62,801 nt of DNA from CAYTZH01 sp964442285 (lineage in GTDB: Bacteria; Myxococcota_A; UBA9160; JAFDET01): positions 1 to 62,801 of the forward strand of contig CAYTZH010000030.1 of assembly GCA_964442285.1 (NCBI GenBank), given 5' to 3'. The first letter of the stretch is position 1, and every line of letters starts with the position of its first letter. Shown one piece after another: positions 1-8,224 of this stretch. The position numbers and the translations under genes were made by a program. Below the pieces are notes generated by a model. The model worked only from the letters and a program-made list of their open reading frames with translations. It had not been told where the DNA came from and did not search any database.

Positions 1-18
1 CCACCCCGTGAGCCGGGG

Positions 19-1404
19 TTGAGTCCGCCGGACGCACGGCCCGGACTCGAGGCGGCTGCGCCGGACGCACGGCCCGGACTCGAGGCGGCTGCGCCGGACG
101 CACGGCCCGGACTCGAGGCGGTCCTGCGCGACGCCCTCGCCGCGGTCGAGCCCGGGGCCGCGGTCCGGGCGGCGGTCTCCCGGGACGACGCGGGGCTGCG
201 CGTCGCCGACGTGGCGCTGCCGCGCGGGGCGCGCGTGGGCGTCCTGGCGGCCGGCAAGGCCGCGGCGGTCATGGCCGCGGCCTTCGAGGTGGCGGCGGGA
301 GACGCCGTCGCCTGGCTCCTCGCCGTGACCAAGGACGGCCACGGCCTGCCGCTGGCGCGCGGCGCGCTTCGGGAGACCGGCCATCCAGTGCCCGACGCGC
401 GCAGCGAGGCCGCGGGCCGGGAGGCGGAGGCGCTGGCGGCGCGCACGCCCGCGCCGGACGCCCTGGTGGTGCTCCTCTCCGGGGGCGCCTCGGCGCTCTG
501 GGCCTGTCCGCTGCCGGGCATCAGCCGGGACGACCTCGCCTCCACCACCCGGGCCCTGCTCCGGGGCGGCGCCTCCATCGGCGAGCTGAACTGCGTGCGC
601 AAGCACCTCTGCGCACTGGCCGGCGGGCGGCTCGCGCGGGAGGCGGCCGCTCCGCTGGTGATCGTGCTGGCGATCTCCGACGTCCTGGGCGACCGCCTGG
701 ACGTGATCGCGTCGGGACCCTGCGCGCCGGATCCCACGACCTTCGCCGAGGCCCTGGCGGTGCTCGAGCGGCGGGCGCCCGGGGCTGCGGTGCCGGCCCC
801 GGTACGCGAGCGGCTCCGAGCCGGGGCCGCCGGAGGGCATCCCGAGACCCCGAAGCCCGGCGACCCGCTGTTCGCGCGGGTGACCACGCGGATCCTGGCG
901 GGCAACGGCACGGCCCTCGACGCCGCGGCCCGCTCGGCCCGGGCGCGGGGCTGGCGACCCGTGGTCGTCACCCGGCGCCTGCAGGGGGAGGCGCGCCGGG
1001 TGGGCCGCCGGCTCGGCGCCCTGGCGGCCTGCCTGCGGCCGCGGGAGACCCTCTGTCTGCTGGCGGGGGGCGAGACCACGGTGCAGGTCCGGGGCGACGG
1101 GCTCGGCGGGCGCAGCCAGGAGCTGGCCCTCGGCGCCGCCACCGCCCTGGAGGGCGCCGCCGGGGTGGCGCTGCTGGCGGCGGGCACCGATGGAACCGAC
1201 GGGCCCACCGATGCGGCGGGGGCCTGTGTGGACGGCGGGACCCTGGCCCGGGCCCGTGCGCGGGGCCTCGACGCACAGGCGGCTCTCGTCGACAACGACG
1301 CCTACCGCTTCTTCAGTGCGGAGGGCGGACTCCTGCGCACGGGGCCGACGCGGACCAACGTGATGGACCTGGTCCTGGCGCGAATCGATCCCCCTGGGTG
1401 TTGA
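19..1404 (+). CDS. Glycerate 2-kinase (MOFRL/DUF4147 family), 5' end uncertain
   Basis: Phosphorylates D-glycerate with ATP to 2-phosphoglycerate in the cytosol, feeding lower glycolysis. The N-terminal DUF4147 half carries LLSGGASALW (around residue 153). The C-terminal MOFRL half carries LAGGETTVQVRG, GGRSQELAL and GTDGTDGPTDAAGA, the hallmarks of the GckA/TtuD type rather than the GlxK/GarK fold. The body is about the family's usual length. The start is unsure: the frame is open to base 1, TTG 19 is only the first candidate inside the window, and the first 34 residues are mostly an 11-residue tandem repeat not typical of the family. The gene may begin upstream. It lies near gap-pgk-tpiA, which suits a role in central carbon flow. 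Confidence 0.85.
   Translation: MSPPDARPGLEAAAPDARPGLEAAAPDARPGLEAVLRDALAAVEPGAAVRAAVSRDDAGLRVADVALPRGARVGVLAAGKAAAVMAAAFEVAAGDAVAWLLAVTKDGHGLPLARGALRETGHPVPDARSEAAGREAEALAARTPAPDALVVLLSGGASALWACPLPGISRDDLASTTRALLRGGASIGELNCVRKHLCALAGGRLAREAAAPLVIVLAISDVLGDRLDVIASGPCAPDPTTFAEALAVLERRAPGAAVPAPVRERLRAGAAGGHPETPKPGDPLFARVTTRILAGNGTALDAAARSARARGWRPVVVTRRLQGEARRVGRRLGALAACLRPRETLCLLAGGETTVQVRGDGLGGRSQELALGAATALEGAAGVALLAAGTDGTDGPTDAAGACVDGGTLARARARGLDAQAALVDNDAYRFFSAEGGLLRTGPTRTNVMDLVLARIDPPGC
28..120 (+). repeat. 33-bp tandem repeat, 2.8 copies, in the glycerate kinase 5' end
   Basis: Identical 33-bp units at 28-60 and 61-93, with 27 bases of a third at 94-120, each encoding PDARPGLEAAA. The sequence just before (1-27) reads PREPGLSPP and looks like a decayed copy, so the array may continue upstream of the window. 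Confidence 0.95.
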
Positions 1405-1523
1405 ATCCCGGATGCTCGCGCTCCGTCAGAAACCGTCGTAGGCTTGGCGGCGGCGGGCGTCCGTGGCGACGGGGCTCGTCCGGCCGTCACGAGACCATGG
1501 GGAGCATTGGGAGGAGAGTGAGG

Positions 1524-1907
1524 ATGCAGAACGCGATTCGGCGCGCGGCGATTCTGGCGATCGCCGCTCTGGTGGTCGTCTCGCTGGGCGCGACGCCCGC
1601 GCTGGCCCAGAAGGCGAAGCCCAAGCGGGTGAACGCGAAGTTCGTGAGCTTCGACGCCGCCTCGAACACGATCGTGATCAAGGAGCGCGGGAGGGAGAAG
1701 ACCTACACGGTCAAGCCCGAGGGCTCGATCCTCACCCGCACCGCGGTGAAGATCAACGGCCTGGGGGCCAAGGTCAGCGACATCCCCAAGGACGCGCAGA
1801 TCATCGTCTACTGGGTGCCGGACGAGAAGGACAGCAAGATGCGGTTCGCCCGCACCATCGATGCGCCCAACATTCCCGAAGACCTGCAGGACGACTTCGA
1901 GAACTGA
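1524..1907 (+). CDS. Small exported protein of unknown function
   Basis: A protein of 127 residues with a clear Sec signal peptide: basic start MQNAIRR, hydrophobic core to about residue 23, and ALAQ as the likely cleavage site. The mature part of about 98 residues is rich in Lys and beta-strand-like (KRVNAKFVSFDAASNTIVI, GREKTYTV) and ends acidic. It resembles a small beta-barrel or OB-like periplasmic protein, but I do not recognise the family. The start is ATG 1524, preceded by GAGGAG at 1511-1516; the frame runs further up to 1398, but that part is Arg-rich and lacks a signal core. It is probably monocistronic. Confidence 0.75.
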   Translation: MQNAIRRAAILAIAALVVVSLGATPALAQKAKPKRVNAKFVSFDAASNTIVIKERGREKTYTVKPEGSILTRTAVKINGLGAKVSDIPKDAQIIVYWVPDEKDSKMRFARTIDAPNIPEDLQDDFEN

Positions 1908-1983
1908 CGTCCACGGTCAGGGTGGATCCCGACCGGGCGAGGGCCGCGGCGCCCTCGCCCGGTCGCATTTCAGGAGGTCGCGG

Positions 1984-2466
1984 GTGGCGGTGGCGCCGGA
2001 GCGGTTCAGGGAGGTCCTGCGGGAGTGGGCCAGCGGGGTCACCATCGTCACGGCCTGCGCCGGCGACGACATCCACGGCATGACCGTGTCGGCCTTCTGC
2101 AGCGTGTCCCTCCAGCCGCCCCTGGTGCTCATCTGCGCCGACAAGAGCTCCATCACCCGCGCGGTGATCGAGCGGGGTGGGGTCTTCGCCGCCCACGTCC
2201 TGGCGGCGGGCCAGGAAGGCCTCTCGAACCGCTTCGCCTCCAAGAAGGACGAGCATCGGCGCTTCGAGGGCGTGGATTGGAAGCGCGGCGTCACCGGCGC
2301 GCCGATCCTGTCCGGGGCCGTGGCCGTCCTCGACTGCCGGGTGGTGGCCGGCCACGACGCGGGGGACCACGTGATCTACGTGGGCCAGGTGGAGGACACC
2401 CGCCACGACGGGGGCGAGGCCCTCGTCTACCACCGCGGAGCCTACGGGCGCTTCGCGACCGCCTGA
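1984..2466 (+). CDS. Flavin reductase-like (FMN-binding split-barrel) protein
   Basis: Likely an NAD(P)H:flavin oxidoreductase that supplies reduced FMN/FAD to a monooxygenase, or a flavin-dependent oxidoreductase itself. Its 160 residues match the flavin_reduct domain throughout: FREVLREWASGVTIVTA at the N-terminus, GMTVSAFCSVSLQPPLVLIC in the FMN-binding region, and a C-terminal HVIYVGQVEDT strand followed by LVYHRGAYGRF. Start GTG 1984 was chosen because AGGAGG lies at 1972-1977 and the protein then begins at the domain edge. It is followed after 3 bp by a DsbA-type gene and is probably the first gene of a four-gene redox operon. The substrate is unknown. Confidence 0.88.
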   Translation: MAVAPERFREVLREWASGVTIVTACAGDDIHGMTVSAFCSVSLQPPLVLICADKSSITRAVIERGGVFAAHVLAAGQEGLSNRFASKKDEHRRFEGVDWKRGVTGAPILSGAVAVLDCRVVAGHDAGDHVIYVGQVEDTRHDGGEALVYHRGAYGRFATA

Positions 2467-2469
2467 GCC

Positions 2470-3087
2470 GTGTCCCCGGTCCACTTCGACGTCTGGTACG
2501 ACTACCTGTGTCCGTGGTGCTTCAACGGCGCCGTCCGCCTGGCCCGGCTGGAGGCGGAGTTCGAGGGGCGCGTCGCGCTCACCTGGCGCGCCTACCTGCT
2601 GCGGCCCTTCGCCCGTCCCGGCCGGGACCTGGAGCGCTTCCGGGCCTACACCCGCTCCTGGTCGCGGCCGGCCGCCGAGGCGGACGCGGGCACCTTCCGC
2701 GCCTGGCAGGGCGACGCGGGACCGCCCCGGTCGAGCGTGCCCGCCCACTGCGCCGCCAAGGCGGCCGCGGCCCTGGGCCGGGACGCCTTCGCGCGCCTCC
2801 ACGCGCGGCTGCTACGGGCGTACTTCGCCGAGAGTCGCGACGTGAGCGAGCGGGAGACCCTGACGGCGTTGTGGCAGGAGCTGCGGCTGCCGCTGGACGC
2901 ACTCGAGCCCGCCTTCGGCGAGGTGCTGGAGCGCGCGGTGCGCGCCGAGCACGACGACGCGGTGGCGGCGGGCGTGACCGGCGTGCCCGCGGTGCGCAAG
3001 CGCGGCAACGATGCCGTGATCGTCGGCGCCCAGCCCCTGGAGCTGTACCGGCGCTGGACGCAGCGGGCCCTCGATGGGCGTGCCTGA
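2470..3087 (+). CDS. DsbA-family thioredoxin-fold protein (FrnE-like)
   Basis: Cytosolic thiol-disulfide oxidoreductase or isomerase of the FrnE branch: 205 residues and no signal peptide. Seen: a thioredoxin strand with CPWC at residues 15-18 (DYLCPWCFNG), a long helical insertion, and the cis-proline loop TGVPAV near residue 175, as in DsbA and 2-hydroxychromene-2-carboxylate isomerases. The CPWC pair suggests redox activity rather than the glutathione-dependent isomerase, which usually has Ser. GTG 2470 is 3 bp after the flavin reductase stop, and the end overlaps the next gene by 14 bp, so translation is probably coupled. Confidence 0.87.
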   Translation: MSPVHFDVWYDYLCPWCFNGAVRLARLEAEFEGRVALTWRAYLLRPFARPGRDLERFRAYTRSWSRPAAEADAGTFRAWQGDAGPPRSSVPAHCAAKAAAALGRDAFARLHARLLRAYFAESRDVSERETLTALWQELRLPLDALEPAFGEVLERAVRAEHDDAVAAGVTGVPAVRKRGNDAVIVGAQPLELYRRWTQRALDGRA

Positions 3088-3856
3088 CTCCGCCGCGGCA
3101 TTCCGCCTGGACGGCCGCGTGGCCGTGGTGACCGGCGCGTCGTCGGGGCTGGGCGTGACCTTCGCGCGCTGCCTGGCCGGGGCGGGGGCCCGGGTCGTGC
3201 TGGCGGCCCGTCGCGAGGAGCGTCTGCGCGAGGTGGCCTCGGCCCTGGAGGCGGACGGCGCGGAGGTGCGGGCCGTCGCCTGCGACGTCTCCCGGGAGGC
3301 CGACGTGGCCCGTCTGGTGGCGACCGCCGCCGCGGAGCTGGGCCCGGCCGACGTGCTGGTCAACAATGCCGGCACGAGCCACGTGGAGCCCGCCGAGGAT
3401 GAGCCCCTCGACACCTGGCGGCGCGTCCTGGACGTGAACCTCACCGGGGTCTTCCTGTGCGCGCAGCACTTCGGCCGCGCCATGCTGGAGCGCGGACAGG
3501 GCTCGATCGTCAACGTGGCTTCGGTGCTCGGGGTCGTGGGAAGCGGCCAGATCAAGCAGGCCAGCTACTGCGCGGCCAAGGGCGGCGTGGTCAACCTCAC
3601 CCGGGAGCTGGCGGCCCAGTGGGCCCGCCGCGGCGTGCGCGTGAACGCCCTGGCGCCCGGCTGGTTCGAGAGCGAGATGACCGCGGACATGTTCGAGGAC
3701 GAACGCTCGATGCGCTGGCTGAGGGGCCGCGACCCGATGGGCCGGGCGGGCCGGCGCCACGAGCTCGACGGCCCGCTGCTCTTCCTGGCCTCCGAGGCGT
3801 CGAGCTACGTCACCGGGCAGGTGCTCGCCGTCGACGGCGGCTGGACCTGCGTGTAG
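3074..3856 (+). CDS. SDR family NAD(P)-dependent oxidoreductase
   Basis: Classical short-chain dehydrogenase/reductase of 260 residues. Seen: TGASSGLG cofactor loop at about residues 20-27, NNAG near residue 97, catalytic Ser in NVASVLG, the YCAAK pair of Tyr and Lys, and the C-terminal VTGQVLAVDGGW typical of FabG-like enzymes. An Arg pair after the second strand (AARREE) favours NADP(H). Substrate cannot be read from the sequence. ATG 3074 lies inside the end of the thiol-protein gene and the stop overlaps the Shine-Dalgarno of the MOSC gene, so it belongs to that operon. Confidence 0.9.
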   Translation: MGVPDSAAAFRLDGRVAVVTGASSGLGVTFARCLAGAGARVVLAARREERLREVASALEADGAEVRAVACDVSREADVARLVATAAAELGPADVLVNNAGTSHVEPAEDEPLDTWRRVLDVNLTGVFLCAQHFGRAMLERGQGSIVNVASVLGVVGSGQIKQASYCAAKGGVVNLTRELAAQWARRGVRVNALAPGWFESEMTADMFEDERSMRWLRGRDPMGRAGRRHELDGPLLFLASEASSYVTGQVLAVDGGWTCV

Positions 3857-3864
3857 GAGGCAGC

Positions 3865-4323
3865 GTGGAGGGACGCGTCGAGGCGATCCGGGTGGCGGCC
3901 GCGGCGGGCGCACCGATGGAGACCCGGGAGGAGATCCGGGCGACGGCCGGCGGCGGCCTCGCAGGAGACCGCTACGGGACGGGCGATCGCGCCCCGTCCG
4001 GAGCGTCGAACGACCACGGGCTCACGCTCATCGAGGCCGAGGCGCTCGAAGCCGTGGCCCGGGACGAGAAGCTCGCGCTCTCCCACGCGGACACCCGGCG
4101 CAACCTGCTGACCCGCGGCGTCGCCCTGAACCACCTGGTGGGACGCGAGTTCCGGGTGGGCACGGTGCGGGCGCGGGGCCTGGAGCTCTGCGAGCCCTGC
4201 CGCAACCTGGAGCGGGACGGGCGCAGGGGAGTCGTCCGGGCGCTGCTCCACCGCGGCGGCCTGCGCGCCGAGATCCTGTCGGACGGCGAGATCCGCGTCG
4301 GGGACCCGGTCTCCGGGGACTAG
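3865..4323 (+). CDS. MOSC domain protein
   Basis: A stand-alone MOSC domain of 152 residues, related to the C-terminal domain of molybdenum cofactor sulfurase. Such proteins are thought to handle a cysteine-bound sulfur or molybdenum cofactor. Seen: RVEAIRVAAAAG start, GLAGDRYG loop, LTLIEAEALEA, the RRNLLTRGVALNHLVG core and the conserved Cys in LCEPCRNL. Start GTG 3865 is set by AGGAGG at 3855-3860, which overlaps the SDR stop codon. It is the last gene of the flavin reductase-DsbA-SDR-MOSC group, which suggests a shared redox or sulfur task that the sequence does not define. Confidence 0.88.
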   Translation: MEGRVEAIRVAAAAGAPMETREEIRATAGGGLAGDRYGTGDRAPSGASNDHGLTLIEAEALEAVARDEKLALSHADTRRNLLTRGVALNHLVGREFRVGTVRARGLELCEPCRNLERDGRRGVVRALLHRGGLRAEILSDGEIRVGDPVSGD

Positions 4324-4344
4324 GCTCGGGAGATGGGGGAGGGG

Positions 4345-4431
4345 TGGTGCGGCAGAGAGGATTCGAACCTCCACGGGCTTGCGCCCGCCAGCCCCTCAAG
4401 CTGGTGCGTCTACCAATTCCGCCACTGCCGC
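4345..4431 (-). tRNA. tRNA-Leu (anticodon GAG)
   Basis: The minus strand folds as a long-variable-arm tRNA: acceptor GCGGCAG (4431-4425) pairs with CTGCCGC (4355-4349), anticodon stem CCAGC/GCTGG encloses TTGAGGG, the T arm reads GGTTCGAATCC, and CCA is encoded at 4347-4345. The long variable arm and anticodon GAG give tRNA-Leu reading CUC/CUU. A TATGTT -10-like hexamer lies at 4447-4442, about the right distance upstream, but the -35 is poor. Confidence 0.96.
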
Positions 4432-4491
4432 GAGATCGCGAAACATACCGGACGGCCCGGCCGCGGGCACGCCCCGGGCGCACAGCAGGCC

Positions 4492-5123
4492 CTAGGGGGT
4501 GGACGGCGCCTCTTCGGTCTCCGGCTCCGCGGGCTCACCCACCTCCCCGAAGCCGGGCTCCGCGGGCTCACCCACCTCCCCGAAGCCNNNNNNNNNNNNN
4601 NNNNNNNNNNNNNNNNNNNNNNNNNNNNNNNNNNNNNNNNNNNNNNNNNNNNNNNNNNNNNNNNNNNNNNNNNNNNNNNNNNNNNNNGCTCACCCACCTC
4701 CCCGAAGCCGGGCTCCGCGGGCTCACCCACCTCCCCGAAGCCGGGCTCCGCGGGCTCACCCACCTCCCCGAAGCCCGAAGGCGTCTCGGCCCCGGGCTGG
4801 GCTTCGGGGTCCGCGAGGGGCTCGAAGGGGCTCTCGCCCGCCGACTCCTCGGCGGCCGCCGGCTCCTCGTCGTCGAAGAGCCCGCGTCCGCTCCGCTCGC
4901 CGCCCAGGTAGGCGAGGGTCAGGCTGGTGGCCATGAACACGATCGCCGCGCCGGTGGTGAGGCGGGTGAAGAAGTTGCCGGCGCCGCGGCTCCCGAACAC
5001 GGTGCTGCTGGCGCCGCCCCCGAACACCGCGCCGATCTCGGCGCCCTTGCCGCGCTGCAGGAGCACCACCAGCACCAGGATGAGGCAGACCAGGACATGG
5101 AGGACGGTGATGAAGAGGGTCAA
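4492..5123 (-). CDS. secG: SecG preprotein translocase subunit with repeat-bearing acidic tail (interrupted by assembly gap)
   Basis: Inner-membrane accessory subunit of SecYEG. The first 75 residues are typical SecG: hydrophobic helix TLFITVLHVLVCLILVLVVL, QRGKGAEIGAVFGGGASSTVFGSRGAGNFF, then a second helix. After this comes an unusual acidic tail of more than 60 residues, ending in an 11-residue repeat (GFGEVGEPAEP). The repeat is broken by 100 N at 4588-4687 and resumes in another nominal frame to a TAG at 4494-4492; the mismatch is an artefact of the placeholder gap, so the true length is unknown. Start TTG 5123 overlaps the tpiA stop; ordinary SecG proteins have no such tail. Confidence 0.88.
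4522..4775 (-). repeat. 33-bp tandem repeats in the secG 3' end
   Basis: Near-identical 33-bp units encoding GFGEVGEPAEP on both sides of the N run: about 2 copies at 4522-4587 and 2.7 at 4688-4775. Collapse of this array is the obvious reason that the assembly broke here. Copy number in the cell is unknown. Confidence 0.93.
4588..4687. other. Assembly gap (100 N)
   Basis: Exactly 100 N, the customary placeholder for a scaffold gap of unknown size, inside the secG repeat. Reading frame across it has no meaning. Confidence 0.99.
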
Positions 5124-5881
5124 CGGCTTGCCTCCCGTTCGAAGTGGACGATGCGGGAGAAGCTCTCGGGCTCGAGGCTCGCGCCGCCGACCAGGCCGCC
5201 GTCGATGTCCGGCTGGCCCATCAGATCGTAGACGTTGTCGGGCTTGACGGAGCCCCCGTACTGTACCCGCACGTCCGAGGCGGCGGCGCCGAAGCGGGCC
5301 TCGAGCCGCTCGCGCAGGAAGGCGTGCACCTCCTGGGCGATCTCGGGCGTGGCGGTGCGGCCGGTGCCGATGGCCCAGACCGGCTCGTAGGCGACGACCA
5401 CGTCGGCGGCCCGGTCGTCCGGGATCCGCGCCAGGCTGCCCTCGAGCTGCGCCCCGCAGACCGCGAAGGTACGGTCCGACTCCCGCTCCTCGAGGGTCTC
5501 GCCCACGCAGACGATGGGCCGGATCCCCGCGGCGAGCAGGGCCTCCGCCTTCCGGGCCACGAACTCGTCGGTCTCGCCGAACAGGGCCCGGCGCTCGCTG
5601 TGGCCCACGATCGTGTAGGCGCAGCCGAGCTCCGCCAGCATGCCCGCCGACAGCTCGCCGGTGAAGGCGCCCTTCGGCTCCGGGTGCACGTTCTGGGCGG
5701 CGAGCATCACCCCGGAGCCGTTGAGGGCCCCCGAGACCCGGTCCAGGGCCGTGGCCGGCGGCGCGATCACCACGTCGACCTCCGCGCCCTTCACGAGGGG
5801 CAGGAACGCCTCCACGAACGCCACCGCCTCCGCGGCGGTCTTGTGCATCTTCCAGTTGGCGGCGAGGATCGGTCGTCTCAC
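5120..5881 (-). CDS. tpiA: Triosephosphate isomerase
   Basis: Interconverts dihydroxyacetone phosphate and glyceraldehyde 3-phosphate. The 253 residues are standard for the family: AANWKMHK at the start with the substrate Asn and Lys, catalytic His in VGHSERR, catalytic Glu in AYEPVWAIGTG, and the phosphate loop YGGSVKPDN then GLVGGASL. GTG 5881 overlaps the pgk stop (GTGA) and the 3' end overlaps the secG start, giving gap-pgk-tpiA-secG in one transcript. The gap-pgk-tpi order is common, and secG after tpiA recurs in many bacteria. Confidence 0.97.
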   Translation of the reverse strand: MRRPILAANWKMHKTAAEAVAFVEAFLPLVKGAEVDVVIAPPATALDRVSGALNGSGVMLAAQNVHPEPKGAFTGELSAGMLAELGCAYTIVGHSERRALFGETDEFVARKAEALLAAGIRPIVCVGETLEERESDRTFAVCGAQLEGSLARIPDDRAADVVVAYEPVWAIGTGRTATPEIAQEVHAFLRERLEARFGAAASDVRVQYGGSVKPDNVYDLMGQPDIDGGLVGGASLEPESFSRIVHFEREASR

Positions 5882-7062
5882 GCGTGCGCCTCCAGGGCGG
5901 CAACACCGGGAAGCGTCAGACCCTGGACGAACTCCAGCGACGCGCCGCCTCCCGTCGAGCAGTGCCCGATGCGCTCGGCGAGGCCCAGCGCGTTGATGGC
6001 GGCCAGGGAGTCGCCTCCTCCGACCACCGAGAAGGCCCCGGACGCCGCGACGCCGCGGGCGACGTCGCGCGTGCCCTCGGCGAAGGCGTCGATCTCGAAG
6101 ACGCCCATGGGGCCGTTCCAGAAGATCGTGCCGGCCGCCGCCGCCTCGGCGGCGTAGGCGGCGGCCGTCTCGGGTCCGATGTCGACCCCCATCCAGCCCG
6201 CCGGGATCTCCTTGACCACCCGGCTCTCGCTGCCGGCCCGCAGCTCCTGGGCGATCCGGTGGTCGACGGGGAGGAGCAGTCGGCGTCCCGCGCCCTCGGC
6301 CGCGGCCATCACGCGGCGGGCGTCCTCGACGTTGCCTTCCTCCACCAGCGAGGTTCCCGTGGCCTCGCCCCGCGCCCGCAGGAACGTGTAGGCCATGGCC
6401 CCGCCCACGGCGAGGACGTCGGCCCGGGGCGCCAGGGCCTCCAGCACGCTGAGCTTGTCCGAGACCTTGGCGCCGCCCAGCAGGCAGAGCAGGGGCCGCT
6501 CGGGCTCGAGCACCGCGCGCAGCTTCTCGAGCTCCGCCGCCATCAGCAGTCCGGCGGCGGCGCGCTCCATCCGGGGGACCATGCCGGCGGTGGAGGCGTG
6601 GGCCCGATGGGCGGTGCCGAAGGCGTCGTTCACGTAGTCCTCGGCCAGCCCCGCCAGCTGCTCGGCGAACGCGGGCTCGTTGTCGGTCTCGCCCTTGTGG
6701 AAGCGCAGGTTCTCCAGCAGGGCCACGTCGCCGTCGGCCAGGCCGGCCACGGCGCGCTCGGCGCCCTCTCCGATGCAGTCGTCGGCGAAGCTCACCACCC
6801 GTCCCAGCTGCTCCCCCAGGCGCTCGGCCACGGGGAGCAGGCTGAGCTCGGCCTTGCGCTGCCCCTTGGGTCGGCCCAGGTGGGAGGCCACCACCACCCG
6901 GGCGCCCGCCTCCGTAAGGGCCCGCAGGGTGGGCAGCGAGGCCCGGATCCGGGTGTCGTCCGCGACCCGCCCCTCGCGCAGGGGCACGTTGAGGTCCGCC
7001 CGGACGAAGACCCGGCGGCCGCGGACGCCGTCGAGGAGGCACTCCAGGGTGGGGACGGCCAC
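5878..7062 (-). CDS. pgk: Phosphoglycerate kinase
   Basis: Transfers phosphate from 1,3-bisphosphoglycerate to ADP in glycolysis, or the reverse in gluconeogenesis. The 394 residues include the N-terminal substrate domain (VFVRADLNVPL, DDTRIRASLPTL, SHLGRPKG) and the C-terminal nucleotide domain with GGAKVSDK, WNGPMGVFE and GGGDSLAAIN. Start GTG 7062 lies 6 bp after the gap stop, without a strong Shine-Dalgarno, which suggests translational coupling. Nothing is unusual in length or motifs. Confidence 0.97.
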   Translation of the reverse strand: MAVPTLECLLDGVRGRRVFVRADLNVPLREGRVADDTRIRASLPTLRALTEAGARVVVASHLGRPKGQRKAELSLLPVAERLGEQLGRVVSFADDCIGEGAERAVAGLADGDVALLENLRFHKGETDNEPAFAEQLAGLAEDYVNDAFGTAHRAHASTAGMVPRMERAAAGLLMAAELEKLRAVLEPERPLLCLLGGAKVSDKLSVLEALAPRADVLAVGGAMAYTFLRARGEATGTSLVEEGNVEDARRVMAAAEGAGRRLLLPVDHRIAQELRAGSESRVVKEIPAGWMGVDIGPETAAAYAAEAAAAGTIFWNGPMGVFEIDAFAEGTRDVARGVAASGAFSVVGGGDSLAAINALGLAERIGHCSTGGGASLEFVQGLTLPGVAALEAHA

Positions 7063-7068
7063 GGCCGT

Positions 7069-8064
7069 CTAGCTGCCCATGCGCGCGGCCAGATCCGCCA
7101 CGCGGCACGAGTAGCCCCATTCGTTGTCGTACCAGGAGAGGACCTTCGCGAAGCGACCGCCCATGACCTTGGTGTACTCCGCGTCGAGGATCGACGAGTG
7201 GGGATTGCCCCGGAAGTCGATCGAGACGAGGGGCTCGTCGCTCACCTGCAGGATGCCCTTCATCGGGCCGGCGGCCGCCTTGCGCATGGCGTCGTTGATC
7301 GCCTCGGCGTCGGTCTCCTTGTCGAGCTGCACGCAGAGGTCCACCACCGACACGTCCGAGGTCGGGACGCGCATGGCGAAGCCGTCCAGCTTGCCCTGGA
7401 GGTCGGGCATGACCAGCGCGATCGCGCGGGCCGCGCCCGTGCTGGTCGGGATCATGGACACCGCCGCCGCCCGGGCCCGGCGCAGGTCCTTGTGGGGGAA
7501 GTCGAGGGTGACCTGGTCGTTGGTGTAGGCGTGGATGGTGGTCATCCAGCCGCTCTCGATGCCCCAGTTGTCGTGGAGCACCTTGGCCACCGGGGCCAGG
7601 CAGTTGGTGGTGCAGGAGGCGTTCGATACCACCTTGTGCTGGGCCGGGTCGTAGTCGGCGTCGTTGACGCCGAGGACGAGGGTCACATCGGGGCCCTTGG
7701 CCGGGGCCGAGATGATCACCCGCTCGGCGCCGGCCGAGAGGTGCTTGGCGGCGTCGTCGCGGGCGGTGAAGCGGCCGGTGGACTCGACCACCACCTGGGC
7801 CCCCAGGGACTTCCAGGGGAGCTGGCCGGGGTCGCGCTCGGCCGATACCGGGATCTTCTTGCCGTCCACGACCAGGGCGTCGCCGTCCGCAGAGACCTCG
7901 CCGGGGTAGGGGCCGTGGATCGAGTCCCACTTCAGCAGATGAGCCAGGGTCCTGGCATCGGTGAGGTCGTTGAGCCCGACCACCTCGATGTCCTTGTCGG
8001 CCATGGCGCGCAGGGCCAGGCGTCCGATACGACCGAATCCGTTGATGCCTACGCGAACCGACAT
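7069..8064 (-). CDS. gap: Glyceraldehyde-3-phosphate dehydrogenase
   Basis: Oxidises glyceraldehyde 3-phosphate to 1,3-bisphosphoglycerate with NAD(P) and phosphate. The 331 residues include INGFGRIGR at the N-terminus, catalytic Cys in SNASCTTNCLAPV, the STGAARAI loop and the C-terminal WYDNEWGYS. The Asp expected after the second strand in NAD-specific enzymes appears replaced by Asn (VVGLNDLTD), as in several dual or NADP-using forms. ATG 8064 follows GGGAGG; the upstream in-frame stretch to 8226 is not conserved. First gene of the gap-pgk-tpiA-secG operon, with a promoter and palindromic sites upstream. Confidence 0.97.
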   Translation of the reverse strand: MSVRVGINGFGRIGRLALRAMADKDIEVVGLNDLTDARTLAHLLKWDSIHGPYPGEVSADGDALVVDGKKIPVSAERDPGQLPWKSLGAQVVVESTGRFTARDDAAKHLSAGAERVIISAPAKGPDVTLVLGVNDADYDPAQHKVVSNASCTTNCLAPVAKVLHDNWGIESGWMTTIHAYTNDQVTLDFPHKDLRRARAAAVSMIPTSTGAARAIALVMPDLQGKLDGFAMRVPTSDVSVVDLCVQLDKETDAEAINDAMRKAAAGPMKGILQVSDEPLVSIDFRGNPHSSILDAEYTKVMGGRFAKVLSWYDNEWGYSCRVADLAARMGS

Positions 8065-8180
8065 GCCAACCTCCCTCTCCCTCGGTGGGGTCACGGCGCC
8101 GGGCTGCGCCCGCGAGTGAACCGGTGAATCGCCGCGGGCCGGTTGCCGATAGATGGTCGGTGGCGCGACCAGGGTGGGTG

Positions 8181-8195
8181 TCCGACGCTGTCGGA
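8181..8195. promoter_or_regulatory. Operator-like inverted repeat TCCGAC-N3-GTCGGA
   Basis: Perfect 6-3-6 inverted repeat downstream of the predicted gap promoter, at about +23 to +37. The same hexamers recur upstream at 8258-8263 and as an uninterrupted palindrome at 8276-8287, so the promoter is bracketed by copies of one motif. Confidence 0.55.
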
Positions 8196-8224
8196 TGAAC
8201 CCCGAACCGGCTCGAAGCGGCGGC

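Noticed and set aside
1398..1523. Longer form of the small exported protein
   Set aside because: The extra 42 residues are Arg- and Gly-rich and would bury the signal peptide. ATG 1524 has a ribosome site at a good distance.
4522..4775. CRISPR-like direct repeats
   Set aside because: The 33-bp units are contiguous with no spacers, are translated in frame, and no cas genes are present. The same holds for the repeat at 28-120.
4492..5123. A frameshift in secG
   Set aside because: The frame differs across the N run only because the placeholder is 100 bases; the true gap length is unknown, so nothing can be said about a real shift.
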